Assembly: GCF_009647655.1 (NCBI RefSeq)
Contig: NZ_WJFD01000001.1
Location: 1,860,001 to 1,924,000, forward strand
From: Chitinophaga sp. SYP-B3965
GTDB taxonomy: Bacteria; Bacteroidota; Bacteroidia; Chitinophagales; Chitinophagaceae
DNA length: 64,000 bases
Direction: 5' to 3'
The notes under the pieces were generated by a model. The model worked only from the letters and a program-made list of their open reading frames with translations, was not told the DNA's origin and ran no database searches. A program made the position numbers and the translations under genes. Below, in pieces: positions 33,010 to 42,235 of the stretch. Numbering within the stretch: the first letter of the stretch is position 1; every line of letters begins with the position of its first letter.

Positions 33010-35115
33010 ATGAGCCAACGACTTAGATATGGATATATCTTATTAGCTATTTTAGTGATCTTACTGGTGAGTGTGGTGCTCTTCGGATTCTTCAAACAGC
33101 AGCGGATCAAACAACTGAATTCCTCCGTTAATGAACTGGCCCATACAGAAACCAATATGGAGCGGATAGACCATGCCGTTCAGACCATGTATGAAGCAGA
33201 GAACTACTTCCGCTTTTTCACCCTTACCTATCAGAACGTTCACTTTGCCCGGTACAGCAAAGCGCTGCAACAACTGTCTGCCGACCTGGATACGCTGGAA
33301 GCAGAAGGTATGAAAGACAAACGCCTGAAAGACATGCTGCTGGATAAAGAGAACAAGGCCAGTATTTTCATGAAGGTTAAAGCGGCTACAGATTCCCTGC
33401 TGGCTATGAACCAGCATTGGGACACCACGAAAGAAAGAGCAGTACTCTCCCCTCCCGCCTATGCACAGTTTAAAGAGCAGGTGCAGATAGACACTGTTTT
33501 CCCGGATGCAGGAAAACCGGGTAAGAAAAGAAAATTATTCGGGCGGGTAGCAGATGCTATTTCCAACAAACAGCGGGATAAAATCGCCCCGGCTATTGTG
33601 AAGACGACCATTTCGACGGATGCCAGGAACAACCGGCAACAGCTGGAAAACATCAATGAATATTACAGCAACCTCTTCAGGAATATTACCGCCGGCCATA
33701 CCAATCTCAATCAGAAGGAGTATGAGATGATCGCCTCCAACGATCAGCTGCTGAGAACACTGCTGGCAGACCTGCATGTATTAAAACATGAAAGGCTGGA
33801 AGCTGCGATGCAGATACGGTCTGCCCTCAACAATGATATCAGTATCCTGCTCAATAAACTAAACTGGGAAACGCGTTACGGCGCATTCCTGATCATCCTG
33901 CTGGCCATTGCCATCCTCGTTTTGATCTGGTACAGTTACCGAAATGGATTACAGTTGGATCAGGCCCGTAACAAGGCCGTTCGTTTTTCCAAACTGAAAA
34001 GTGATTTCGTGGCCAGTATGAGTCATGAGATCAGAACACCGCTTGGCTCTGTCATCGGGTTTTCAGAACAACTGGGTAAAACAAAACTGAACCAGGAACA
34101 GGAAGACATACTGGATGCCATCAATCTCTCCGCCAACATGTTGTTATCAGTTGTGAATAATGTGCTGGACTTTTCAAAACTGGAAGAGAATAAACTCACA
34201 CTGGACAACAGCATCTTCTCACCAAAGAAAATAATTGAAGACATTGCCAAAGGCATGTATATACAGGCTTACAGGAAAGAGATCAAACTGGAAACACAAT
34301 GCAGTTTTGATAAAGCAGTGATGGTGGAAGGAGATGAATTCCGCCTGAAACAAGTACTGTTCAATCTTGTAGGGAATGCCATCAAGTTCACCACGGAAGG
34401 AAGTGTGACCATCAAAGCAGGCCTGCAAAAGCAGGGTGATAAAATGGAACTGTCTGTTGCTATTACAGATACAGGCTCGGGTATAGACAAGCAACATATC
34501 CGGCATATCTTCGATGAATTCACACAGGTATCTTCTGCGAATGATAGTCATGCCAGGGAAGACGGATCAGGTCTGGGCCTCACTATCGTGAAAAGCATTA
34601 TAGACCTGCATGGCGGCAAACTGCATGTGGACAGTGTGCCGGGCAAGGGTTCTACTTTTAGTTTTTCTATTCCTTACACGCCTGCCGTAACAACCGGTAA
34701 TGATATCCCGGTAACACCTGCTGATCAGCCTTTACCAAGAATGATGAATATACTGGTGGTAGATGATAATAACATGAACAGGAAAGTACTGGAAATGATC
34801 CTGCTGAAGATCAATACTACTTTTCACTCTGCTACAAATGGCGTAGAAGCATTACACCTGCTGGAACAACATGATTTTGACCTGGTGTTCACAGATATCC
34901 AGATGCCTGAAATGGACGGGCTTACCCTTGCCCGCAAGATCCGGCTGTTAAAGGACAGGGATAAAGCGAACCTCCCTATTATTGCTATCACCGGCAATGC
35001 TGTGAAGGAAGACCTGGACCGGTACCTGGATGCAGGTATCAACAGTTATATCCTGAAACCTTTCAGGGAAAAAGAAGTATTGGAAATGCTGCGCAATGAA
35101 CTCACCCAAAAATAA
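33010..35115 (+). CDS. Hybrid sensor histidine kinase / response regulator
   Basis: 701 residues. A membrane helix at about 10-30 and a second near 292-312 bracket a helical periplasmic sensor region. Next come HisKA with MSHEIRTPLG (phosphorylated His near 338), a HATPase_c domain (NLVGNAIKFT for the N box, DTGSGID for G1, DGSGLGLTIVKSIIDLHGGKL for G2) and a C-terminal receiver (ILVVDDNNMNRKVLEMIL, phospho-acceptor Asp in TDIQMPEMDG near 629, Lys in YILKPF). The signal and output partner are unknown; no response regulator with a DNA-binding domain lies next to it. Confidence 0.95.
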   Translation: MSQRLRYGYILLAILVILLVSVVLFGFFKQQRIKQLNSSVNELAHTETNMERIDHAVQTMYEAENYFRFFTLTYQNVHFARYSKALQQLSADLDTLEAEGMKDKRLKDMLLDKENKASIFMKVKAATDSLLAMNQHWDTTKERAVLSPPAYAQFKEQVQIDTVFPDAGKPGKKRKLFGRVADAISNKQRDKIAPAIVKTTISTDARNNRQQLENINEYYSNLFRNITAGHTNLNQKEYEMIASNDQLLRTLLADLHVLKHERLEAAMQIRSALNNDISILLNKLNWETRYGAFLIILLAIAILVLIWYSYRNGLQLDQARNKAVRFSKLKSDFVASMSHEIRTPLGSVIGFSEQLGKTKLNQEQEDILDAINLSANMLLSVVNNVLDFSKLEENKLTLDNSIFSPKKIIEDIAKGMYIQAYRKEIKLETQCSFDKAVMVEGDEFRLKQVLFNLVGNAIKFTTEGSVTIKAGLQKQGDKMELSVAITDTGSGIDKQHIRHIFDEFTQVSSANDSHAREDGSGLGLTIVKSIIDLHGGKLHVDSVPGKGSTFSFSIPYTPAVTTGNDIPVTPADQPLPRMMNILVVDDNNMNRKVLEMILLKINTTFHSATNGVEALHLLEQHDFDLVFTDIQMPEMDGLTLARKIRLLKDRDKANLPIIAITGNAVKEDLDRYLDAGINSYILKPFREKEVLEMLRNELTQK

Positions 35116-35116
35116 A

Positions 35117-35148
35117 ACCACGCGCGAAGCGTGGTCTCTGCAATTTTA
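35117..35148 (+). terminator. Probable terminator of the hybrid kinase gene
   Basis: A 7-bp stem ACCACGC/GCGTGGT (35117-35123, 35129-35135) starts just after the stop; the T-run (AATTTT) comes 11 bases later, so it is weaker than the others. The remaining ~180 bp up to 35329 hold only an imperfect hairpin (35288-35309) and no gene I can support. Confidence 0.55.
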
Positions 35149-35329
35149 GCCCTGACGGTAGCAATATCTTTTGGGGTGCCAGGGTGTTAAAATTTCGCTA
35201 ACGTTAATGTGTTGGAAGCAGGCAAGTTTGGTGCCAGTCCATTTTCATCATTAACTAATTCATTATCAATACACGTCTTTATCTTCTCCTGTTCGATCCC
35301 GCACAGGAATGTTCGAAGACGGACACTTT

Positions 35330-36565
35330 TCACTCTAAGTAATCAAGGTCTTTTTCAAAAGTTTCATCCATCCACCATAAGGCAACCACTGCCAGCATTA
35401 CAGTGAGCAATCCTACGGCGCCTGCGCTGTAAACAATGCCCCAATGGGGTTTCAGCCAGAGGAATAACATCGTTAAAGGAATAGTGGCGCCCCTTACAAA
35501 ATTAGGTACCGTAGTGGCTACGGTTGCACGGAGATTGGTACCGAATAATTCAGCCGCTACCGTTACAAACAAAGCCCAGTAGCCATTGGAAAATCCCAGC
35601 AATACACAAACAAGATAAAAGCTGCCCACTTCCCGGAAAGGCAATAAAAGGTATACACTGATCATGATGGCCACCATCCCGATGAACAGGCCAATGATCT
35701 TTTTCCTGCTGTGAAAGAACTGGCTGAATAAACCACTGGCAATATCTCCCACCACCTGCCCGGCAAATGCAAGCATCACTGCTTTGCCTGCCACCACTGG
35801 TCCCGAGAGCCCCATGGCCTTCCCAAACTCCGGCGAGAAAGTGATGAGTATCCCCACTACAAACCAGATCGGTAAACCGATGGCAATACATTGCAGGTAC
35901 TTTAATAATTTCTTCCTGTTCGCAAAAAGGGACAGGAAATTCCCTCTGGAGATCTGCATCACTTTTGTTCTGAGATAAATACCCGATTCAAAAACACGGA
36001 TCCGCATAACAAGCAATAATAAGCCCAATCCGCCGCCTATAAAGTAAGAGATACGCCATTGGAACAGATCAGCCATAAAGTACGCTAAAATAGCCCCTAT
36101 TACCCCCAGTGTGGCAACCAGCGTGGTGCCATATCCCCTGATGCGTTTGGGCAACACTTCTGTTACCAGTGTTACACCTGCTCCCAGTTCACCTGCCAGG
36201 CCAATGCCTGCAATAAAACGCATCGCTGCATATTGCGGTACGGATTGCACAAATCCATTGGCAATGTTTGCCAGTGAGTAGATCAGGATGGAACCGAACA
36301 ATACAGATAAGCGCCCTTTCTTATCACCCAGTACTCCCCAGATAATGCCGCCGATCAGCAGACCGGCCATTTGCATATTGAGAAGTAAAGCCCCCTTATG
36401 TAACAGTTCATCATCCTGCAATCCAAGAGATTGTAAACTGGGCACACGTACTACGCTGAAGAGGAACAGGTCATACATATCAACGAGATAGCCAAATGCG
36501 GCGATGATAACGGGCAGGCGGAGCAATTCTTTTGCAGTGGAATTCTTTTCAGGTATAACAGACAT
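35330..36565 (-). CDS. MFS transporter, sugar/metabolite type
   Basis: 411 residues with twelve predicted helices. MFS motif GVLGDKKGRLSVLFGS follows helix 2, and the helix-4 region FIAGIGLAGELGAGVTLVTEVLPKRIRGYGTT resembles the sialic acid/aromatic acid/proline-betaine type symporters (SP/MHS-like). It is the last gene of a five-gene catabolic operon, 9 bp after the SDR gene, so it is the likely importer for the sugar acid or sugar that the operon degrades. Confidence 0.92.
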   Translation of the reverse strand: MSVIPEKNSTAKELLRLPVIIAAFGYLVDMYDLFLFSVVRVPSLQSLGLQDDELLHKGALLLNMQMAGLLIGGIIWGVLGDKKGRLSVLFGSILIYSLANIANGFVQSVPQYAAMRFIAGIGLAGELGAGVTLVTEVLPKRIRGYGTTLVATLGVIGAILAYFMADLFQWRISYFIGGGLGLLLLVMRIRVFESGIYLRTKVMQISRGNFLSLFANRKKLLKYLQCIAIGLPIWFVVGILITFSPEFGKAMGLSGPVVAGKAVMLAFAGQVVGDIASGLFSQFFHSRKKIIGLFIGMVAIMISVYLLLPFREVGSFYLVCVLLGFSNGYWALFVTVAAELFGTNLRATVATTVPNFVRGATIPLTMLFLWLKPHWGIVYSAGAVGLLTVMLAVVALWWMDETFEKDLDYLE

Positions 36566-36574
36566 ACATTTATT

Positions 36575-37327
36575 TTATAATCGTGGAATGGTCAGTCCTC
36601 CGTCTATCATGATCACCTGCCCGGTTGAATAAGGCAGGTCTCCGGTTGCCAGCATGGCTACCGCTTTTCCAACATCCTCCGGTGATCCCCAGCGGGATTG
36701 TACCAGCAATCCTTTACTGATCAGCTGGTCGTATTTTTCTTTTACGCCAGCTGTCATATCCGTGGCTATGATACCTGGTCTTACTTCGTATACCGGTATG
36801 CCATACTCACCTAAGCGTACGGCAAAAAGCTGGGTCATCATACTGAGGCCTGCTTTCGAGATGCAATATTCTCCCCGGTTAACAGAAGCGATCGTGGCAG
36901 AAATGGACGATACATTGATGATACATCCCTCCTGCTGTTTGATCATCACATGCGCTACCGCCTGTGTAAGGAAGAAAGCGCCTTTGAGGTTCATATCCAT
37001 TAAGCGGTCGTAACTCTCTTCTGTAGTTTCCAGCAGATCTTTTCTTTCTTTCGGCGCCACACCTGCATTGTTCACCAGCACATGCAAAGTGCCATAATGA
37101 TCCAGTATCTGCTGCAACATGGCAGCGCGTTGTGTTGCATCACCAACATCTGCACGGCAATAGATCACATCACCACCAAATGATCTCAGCTGTGTGATCG
37201 TATCCGCTACTGCATCTTTCTCCCGCACACCATTGATGGCGAGATCAAAACCACGTTGTGCCAGCTGTTGCGCTATGCCTAATCCAATACCGCGGCTGCC
37301 GCCGGTGATGAGTGCTGTTCTTTTCAT
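36575..37327 (-). CDS. SDR-family NAD(P)-dependent oxidoreductase
   Basis: 250 residues, a classical short-chain dehydrogenase. Cofactor motif TGGSRGIGLG near residue 8, NNAGVAP near 87, the catalytic Ser in INVSSISAT and YCISKAG with the active-site Tyr and Lys near 155-159. The C-terminal YSTGQVIMIDGGLTIPRL is like FabG and sugar dehydrogenases. Given its operon, it probably oxidises or reduces a sugar intermediate rather than acting in fatty acid synthesis. Its start overlaps the stop of the Gfo/Idh/MocA gene by 4 bp. Confidence 0.93.
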   Translation of the reverse strand: MKRTALITGGSRGIGLGIAQQLAQRGFDLAINGVREKDAVADTITQLRSFGGDVIYCRADVGDATQRAAMLQQILDHYGTLHVLVNNAGVAPKERKDLLETTEESYDRLMDMNLKGAFFLTQAVAHVMIKQQEGCIINVSSISATIASVNRGEYCISKAGLSMMTQLFAVRLGEYGIPVYEVRPGIIATDMTAGVKEKYDQLISKGLLVQSRWGSPEDVGKAVAMLATGDLPYSTGQVIMIDGGLTIPRL

Positions 37328-38475
37328 AACGGATCAATATTTACCCAGCAACGTTTTGCCCAGCTTTCCATTCCTTTCTCTGCCAGTTGTACTCCCTTCG
37401 CACCTTCTTTCAGGTCCCATGGAAAAGGTGTGTCTGTTACAATGTGTTTGAGGAAAAGTTCCCACTGTACTTTGAAAGCATTTTCAAACACTTCCTGTTC
37501 CGGTACTTTCGCCCAGCCATCGAAGAACTTAACGGGTTGTTCAATATCCGGGTTCCATACAGGTTTGGGCGTATGCCCGTAATGCTGCACATAACATTCC
37601 CGCAAACCGGCTACGGCAGAACCATGTGTGCCATCCACCTGTATCGTCAGCAGGTCATCACGGCGTACGCGTGTTACCCAGGAAGAATTAAATTGTGCGA
37701 TCACACCACCTTCCAGTTCAAAAGTGGCGTATGCTGCATCATCTGCTGTGCATTTATACGCTTTTCCCTGTTCATCTATCCTTTCCGGGATATGTGTAGC
37801 GCCCAGGCAGGATACGGCTTTCACTTTACCAAAGAGATGATCCAGCACATACCGCCAATGGCAAAGCATATCCAGTATGATGCCACCTTCATCTTCTTTA
37901 CGGTAATTCCAGGAAGGGCGTTGTGCAGGAATGGAATGTCCTTCAAACACCCAGTAGCCAAATTCTCCTTTTACAGACAGGATGCGTCCGAAGAAGCCCT
38001 GCTGCATCAACCGCTTTAATTTCAACATGCCCGGCAACCATAATTTATCCTGCACTACGCCATGTTTGATGCCGGCATTTTTGCACAGTTCATATAACGA
38101 CAAAGCAGTAGCCGTGTCTGCTGCTATTGGCTTTTCACAATAAATATGTTTACCTGCCGCTACGGCTTTACGGATACTTTCCGCGCGGCGGCCAGTTGTT
38201 TGCGCATCGAAATAAATGCTGTATTTGGGATCGCTGAGCGCACTGTCCAGATCTGTGGTATAAGCTAAGGCAATACCTGTTCGCTCTGCCAGCTGTTGCA
38301 GCTTCGCAGCATTGCGGCCTACCAGCAATGGTTCCGGCATAATGTATTCCGTATCGCTGATCTTTACGCCACCTTGCTGTATGATGGGTACAATAGAACG
38401 CAGCAGGTGCTGATTCGTACCCATTCGTCCTGTGACGCCGTTCATGATAATACCGATGCGATGGATCTTTGTCAT
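37324..38475 (-). CDS. Gfo/Idh/MocA-family dehydrogenase
   Basis: 383 residues. The N-terminal Rossmann domain is somewhat atypical (IGIIMNGVTGRMGTNQHL rather than GxGxxG), followed by the family's EKPIAADTATALSLYELCKNAGIKHGVVQDKLWLPG with the EKP motif near 117. The C-terminal domain has GGIILDMLCHWRYVLDHLFG with the conserved Asp and His. It should be a cytoplasmic NAD(P)-linked sugar dehydrogenase. It is coupled to the SDR (ATGA overlap) and 4 bp after the isomerase gene. Confidence 0.93.
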   Translation of the reverse strand: MTKIHRIGIIMNGVTGRMGTNQHLLRSIVPIIQQGGVKISDTEYIMPEPLLVGRNAAKLQQLAERTGIALAYTTDLDSALSDPKYSIYFDAQTTGRRAESIRKAVAAGKHIYCEKPIAADTATALSLYELCKNAGIKHGVVQDKLWLPGMLKLKRLMQQGFFGRILSVKGEFGYWVFEGHSIPAQRPSWNYRKEDEGGIILDMLCHWRYVLDHLFGKVKAVSCLGATHIPERIDEQGKAYKCTADDAAYATFELEGGVIAQFNSSWVTRVRRDDLLTIQVDGTHGSAVAGLRECYVQHYGHTPKPVWNPDIEQPVKFFDGWAKVPEQEVFENAFKVQWELFLKHIVTDTPFPWDLKEGAKGVQLAEKGMESWAKRCWVNIDPL

Positions 38476-38479
38476 CTTG

Positions 38480-39286
38480 TTAGAGATTTAGATATGCTTG
38501 TTTGATCTTTTGCAGGAACAATGCCTGATCGCCAGACCAGTATTCAGTGGAAAATATTTCTACTTCATCGAAGCCATTAAACCCTGTCTCCTGTACCCAT
38601 CCACGGATCTCTGCGATGGGTATACATCCTTCTCCCATTAAACCCCGGTCTAATAAAATATCACGCGTGGGCACCCGCCAGTCGCAGATATGAAATGCAA
38701 ACAGATTGCTACCGCAGCGTTTGATCTCCTGTTCTAATGTGGGATCCCACCAGAGGTGATATACATCTACCGCTACGCCTACCCATGGAGAATGTAATGC
38801 TTCTGCAAGATCATTGGCCTGCGCCAGTGTATTGATGGCAGAGCGGGTATCTGCATACATGGGATGTAAAGGTTCTATCGCCAGTTTTATACCTGCTGCT
38901 TTTGCATAAGGTTCGATAGCTGCAATACCCTCTCTTATCTGCTCACGGGAGGTTTCCAGGAATTGCCCTGGTGCTGCGCCGCATACCAGTACGATCATGG
39001 GTGCACCTAATGCAGCGGCTTCTTCTATTGCTTTTAAGTTATCGTCTATAGCATCCTTTCTTGCGCCGGCCGTTAGCTGCGGGAAAAAACCACCGCGGCA
39101 TAAAGAAACGATCTCCAATCCTTCTGCCCTGATCATATCACCTGTGGCGCGTATGTCCCTTCCTTCCAGCGCATCCCGCCAAACCGTTATGCCAGCAATG
39201 TTTTCGCGGCTGTAAAGTTTAGCGGCATCTTCAATACTTAAAGGTTTTGTTGTGATCGTATGTACACATAGTCGGCTTAAGTTCAT
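38480..39286 (-). CDS. Sugar phosphate isomerase/epimerase (TIM barrel)
   Basis: 268 residues of the xylose-isomerase-like TIM barrel family (AP endonuclease 2 superfamily). Metal-site segments include LAIEPLHPMYADTRSAINTL, WVGVAVDVYHLWWDPTLEQEI, FAFHICDWRVP and a late EVEIFS with the final Glu. It probably interconverts keto sugars in the cytoplasm. It overlaps the GH88-like gene by 4 bp upstream, so it is translated together with it. Confidence 0.92.
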   Translation of the reverse strand: MNLSRLCVHTITTKPLSIEDAAKLYSRENIAGITVWRDALEGRDIRATGDMIRAEGLEIVSLCRGGFFPQLTAGARKDAIDDNLKAIEEAAALGAPMIVLVCGAAPGQFLETSREQIREGIAAIEPYAKAAGIKLAIEPLHPMYADTRSAINTLAQANDLAEALHSPWVGVAVDVYHLWWDPTLEQEIKRCGSNLFAFHICDWRVPTRDILLDRGLMGEGCIPIAEIRGWVQETGFNGFDEVEIFSTEYWSGDQALFLQKIKQAYLNL

Positions 39287-40620
39287 AACACACCATTATA
39301 GAACGTGTAATAAGGTTCTGCCGTGATCAGGCGCTGTACGGTAAGGGCCAGTTCGCGGATGTGATAATCTCCCCACATGCAGGATTCTCCGTAAGGTATC
39401 TTGCTGCCGGGAGGTGTGTAGTCCCAGCCGTTAGGCTGATGATAAATGGCATGCAGCAACAGGCCCTGGTGTTCCGGGTCCATACTGATATAAGGCGGTT
39501 GTAACAGTGTGTGCAACACCGTAAGCCCTGCCTGGAAATACTTATCTTCTTTCAGGTATTTCCCTAAACGGATGAGGCCCTGTGCGGCAATGGCAGCAGC
39601 AGAACTATCCACCGGTTCAAATGGATTAAAGGGATTGGAGGGCTGGTTTAAATAACCTTCAAAATGTGCCAGCTGTGGTGCGCCGGTATCCCAGTAAGGA
39701 ACACCATCCGTTGGTGTGTTGGCGATATAAAAATCACAAGTGGCTCTTGCCGCTTTCTCCATCCAGGGCAGGTGTTCCTGTGCAGCAGGTTCTTTTGCCA
39801 GGAATTCCAATTCTTCTGCAAAACCCAGCATGGCCCATGCCAGACCACGCGTCCAGGTGGTGAAACCGGAGAAGCCCTGTTGTGCATTGGGAGAACGGAA
39901 GTTGCCATCCTTTACATTGAAGATGCATTCATGTGCTGTGCGGCCGGCCACATCATAGGTATCCCTGCCTTCTCCATAATAAATATTAAAGTCTGCCGTA
40001 GCTTTCATGTGCTGGATAGCACGTTGCAGGAGGTCTGTCCTCACATCATTATCTCCCTGTAATACATGCCCTAGCCGGTGGCTGAGCATCAGGATCCTGC
40101 AGGAGCGGATGGTATCTACAAATAAGGAATGCGGGCCGTTGAAAGAATGAATAAAGCCTCCATTTTTGATGGGCGTCCACCGGGCAGCTTGTGTTGCGCC
40201 GGAAACTTTCAGGGCCAGTTCATAGAAGTTTTGTTCCCATTCATTATGCGGAATACGTTCTTCCTTCATCAGGCGCAGGAGGTTGCCGTAGGTGCTCACA
40301 TTATTGAAGCCATGGTCATGTACACCGGTATGGCTTACATGCGGGGCCATTACGGCTACTGTTTTCTGCCTGCCGATGTCCAGGAAGGCATCATCTCCTG
40401 TGGCATCAAACTGGAGAATGGCTGAACCATACTGAAAGCCCTGCGTCCACTCCGTCCATCCTCTTGTGGTGTATTGTCCCTCACGGGTAAATACAGGAGC
40501 GCCCAACGCTGTGTTGTAGTGCTTTTCAATGTGAAGGATCTTGCTGGCGGATAGTTGCCAGAATTGCTGCAGCAAAGCTGCCAGCTGATGTGGCTGTAAT
40601 GAGTTGTTGATCTGGAGCAT
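39283..40620 (-). CDS. GH88-like glycoside hydrolase
   Basis: 445 residues from the ATG at 40620, which has CAGGA just upstream; an ATG at 40671 lies inside a palindromic element and would add 17 odd residues. The (alpha/alpha)6 barrel shows GH88/unsaturated-glucuronyl-hydrolase-like motifs: THVSHTGVHDHGFNNVSTYGNLL, GFSGFTTWTRGLAWAMLGF, DGVPYWDTGAPQ and EPVDSSAAAIAAQGLIRLGKYL. There is no signal peptide, so it acts in the cytoplasm, probably on an unsaturated uronyl oligosaccharide brought in by the operon transporter. It is the first gene of the operon. I cannot tell the exact linkage. Confidence 0.85.
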   Translation of the reverse strand: MLQINNSLQPHQLAALLQQFWQLSASKILHIEKHYNTALGAPVFTREGQYTTRGWTEWTQGFQYGSAILQFDATGDDAFLDIGRQKTVAVMAPHVSHTGVHDHGFNNVSTYGNLLRLMKEERIPHNEWEQNFYELALKVSGATQAARWTPIKNGGFIHSFNGPHSLFVDTIRSCRILMLSHRLGHVLQGDNDVRTDLLQRAIQHMKATADFNIYYGEGRDTYDVAGRTAHECIFNVKDGNFRSPNAQQGFSGFTTWTRGLAWAMLGFAEELEFLAKEPAAQEHLPWMEKAARATCDFYIANTPTDGVPYWDTGAPQLAHFEGYLNQPSNPFNPFEPVDSSAAAIAAQGLIRLGKYLKEDKYFQAGLTVLHTLLQPPYISMDPEHQGLLLHAIYHQPNGWDYTPPGSKIPYGESCMWGDYHIRELALTVQRLITAEPYYTFYNGVL

Positions 40621-40652
40621 TCCTGAGGGGATTTCATACGTGGTCTGTAATA

Positions 40653-40670
40653 TGCAAACGATTGTCTGCA
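40653..40670. promoter_or_regulatory. Imperfect palindrome upstream of the catabolic operon
   Basis: TGCAAACGATTGTCTGCA has 7 of 9 matching base pairs about its centre and contains a TGCAAACG half-site like those of LacI-family operators. It lies 33-50 bp before the chosen start at 40620. No LacI gene is in the window, so a binding role is speculative. Confidence 0.3.
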
Positions 40671-40710
40671 AATCAAGATAATGTAAATCTTTCAGGAAAT
40701 GAAACAGATA

Positions 40711-41556
40711 TTATGGCTGTGGCAGGGTCTTCAGATAACCGGAAGGGGTTTTACCGGTATAGTCCCTGAAAATGCGGCCAAAGTGCCCCTGATCGGAAAA
40801 ACCCGTCATGTAAGCGATTTCTATTAAGGTATATTTCTGTTCATGGATCAGGGCCAGCGCTTTCTCTATGCGCAGCTTCCGCATGTATTCGCCAAATTTG
40901 AGATCATCCCAGTAATGAGAGAATTCCCGGGAGAGATGTTCCGGATTCACATCCAGGTGGCGGGATAAAGCTTTTACATCCATGGTGAGGTTGGTATCTA
41001 CCTGGTCCTGCACAATTGATTTCATCTCTGTCAACCATTGTGGCTGCTCCATCCTTTCACTATACTTCAGGGAGAGGAACTGGTGAAAAACTTCCATTAA
41101 ACGCAGGGAAGAATAATCGTACGTATGTTTTACCTGCTTCAGTTGTTTGGCCCAGGTATATAACCCATCGTATATGCGTAAGCTATGTTGCAGCAATTCC
41201 TGGTCGTCCTTAATATTCGCAGCCATACCTGAAGCGATGGCCCAGAGGCCTGCAGCTTCCGGAGCAAGGTCGTGCCGGTCTTTATCTGCGCCTTTTATGA
41301 TGCGGGCTATTTCAGCCAGTGCAGGATCAGCCAATTTGTATTCGTATAAAAGGTAATCGTAGGTGGTGAGATCTTTATAAGCCATCAATTCTGTGCCGGG
41401 AACATTGAAGGGTGTAGCTTCCAGGGCAACGGCCTTATCTGTTACTTCCTCTTCCGGAACAAACAGGAACGTTGCTTCGGGATCAATAAAACGGAGGATA
41501 AGCCAGGCGCATGCAATACTGTCGATCTTTGGATGTTGTGTAGAGATCCATTTCAT
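40711..41556 (-). CDS. ChrB-like domain fused to an AraC-type DNA-binding domain
   Basis: 281 residues. Residues 1-135 match the chromate-resistance ChrB C-terminal domain pattern (MKWISTQHPKIDSIACAWLILRFIDPEATFLFVPEEEV, TPFNVPGTELMAYKDLTTYDYLLYEYKL, IIKGADKDRHDLAPEAAGLWAIASGMA). Residues 170-281 are an AraC/XylS double helix-turn-helix (LSRHLDVNPEHLSREFSHYWDDLKFGEYMRKLRIEKALALI, IAYMTGFSDQGHFGRIFRDYTGKTPSGYLK). The fusion suggests a transcription factor whose sensory half is ChrB-like. It lies upstream of the sugar operon on the same strand, 90 bp from its start, but no chrA chromate transporter is present, so its target is unclear. Confidence 0.88.
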   Translation of the reverse strand: MKWISTQHPKIDSIACAWLILRFIDPEATFLFVPEEEVTDKAVALEATPFNVPGTELMAYKDLTTYDYLLYEYKLADPALAEIARIIKGADKDRHDLAPEAAGLWAIASGMAANIKDDQELLQHSLRIYDGLYTWAKQLKQVKHTYDYSSLRLMEVFHQFLSLKYSERMEQPQWLTEMKSIVQDQVDTNLTMDVKALSRHLDVNPEHLSREFSHYWDDLKFGEYMRKLRIEKALALIHEQKYTLIEIAYMTGFSDQGHFGRIFRDYTGKTPSGYLKTLPQP

Positions 41557-41715
41557 AGTGATTGGTTTGATTGACCTTATGTACGTAGGTAGTAGAGAGA
41601 ACGATTTGAATTTCCCGATAAGGTAATAAATTATTTGGGTTCTTTCCCAATACCTAACATTAACAAAAGAATGTTCACCCTTTCACCAGGCTTATTATCT
41701 CTGCATTTTTTGTAT

Positions 41716-41745
41716 AAAAAAAGGCATGAAATTCATGCCTTTTTT
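41716..41745 (-). terminator. Terminator of the NTF2-like gene
   Basis: A GGCATGAA/TTCATGCC palindrome (41723-41730, 41732-41739) has A and T runs extending the stem to about 14 bp, and gives a T-run on either strand. It lies just after the stop at 41750. Confidence 0.85.
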
Positions 41746-41749
41746 GTTT

Positions 41750-42193
41750 TTATTTATTCTCAGGGACCGGGATCTTCACTGCCTGGCGGCCTATCAGTTT
41801 CCACTGACTGCCCTCCTTTCCCCAAACCAGCATCACATAGAGGTTCACCGTACCGGGCTTTCCACTATCGTTGGTCTGTGCACTGAGCGTATGCCGTACA
41901 ATGGCTGTATGCCCTGTTACGGAAATGGTTTGTGCCGTGAGGTCCATCGTTACGAAATCTGATTTGCCGCTGGAAATATTACTGATGAAAGTAGCACGGT
42001 CTTCGATCGTTCCGCTGGAATGCCCGTAACTTAATGCGGGCGCGGTGATCTTCTCAAGGCCTGCTTTGTCTCCATCTATCATAGCCTTGCGCAATGATTC
42101 TACAGCTTGCGCTACGGCAGTTTCATCTTTTGTTTGTGCTTCCGCGATGTTAAGAAAAGAGCTAAACATAATGAGTGTCAGAAAGTTTTTCAT
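41750..42193 (-). CDS. Secreted NTF2-like (DUF4440-type) protein
   Basis: 147 residues from the ATG at 42193, chosen because it begins a clean signal peptide (MKNFLTLIMFSSFLNIAEAQ). The mature part has the cone-like NTF2 fold pattern: AVAQAVESLRKAMIDGDKAGLEKITAPALSYGHSSGTIEDRATFISNI, then alternating strands ending YVMLVWGKEGSQWKLIGRQAVKI. Such proteins are small ligand-binding or enzyme-like domains; no function can be assigned. It lies 43 bp before the M60 peptidase stop in the same direction. Confidence 0.85.
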   Translation of the reverse strand: MKNFLTLIMFSSFLNIAEAQTKDETAVAQAVESLRKAMIDGDKAGLEKITAPALSYGHSSGTIEDRATFISNISSGKSDFVTMDLTAQTISVTGHTAIVRHTLSAQTNDSGKPGTVNLYVMLVWGKEGSQWKLIGRQAVKIPVPENK

Positions 42194-42235
42194 GTTTTCA
42201 TTTTTGTGGAATAGCTCCAAAATACAAATTAATTC

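Noticed and set aside
35288..35320. tRNA 3' fragment or attachment site (contains GTTCGATCC, like a T-loop)
   Set aside because: The flanking bases do not form a T-stem; instead TCCTGT/ACAGGA pair as a simple hairpin. No integrase or tRNA is present.
41577..41715. Possible gene in the gap before the NTF2-like terminator
   Set aside because: Only short frames of odd composition occur; the stretch looks like upstream sequence of the ChrB-AraC gene.
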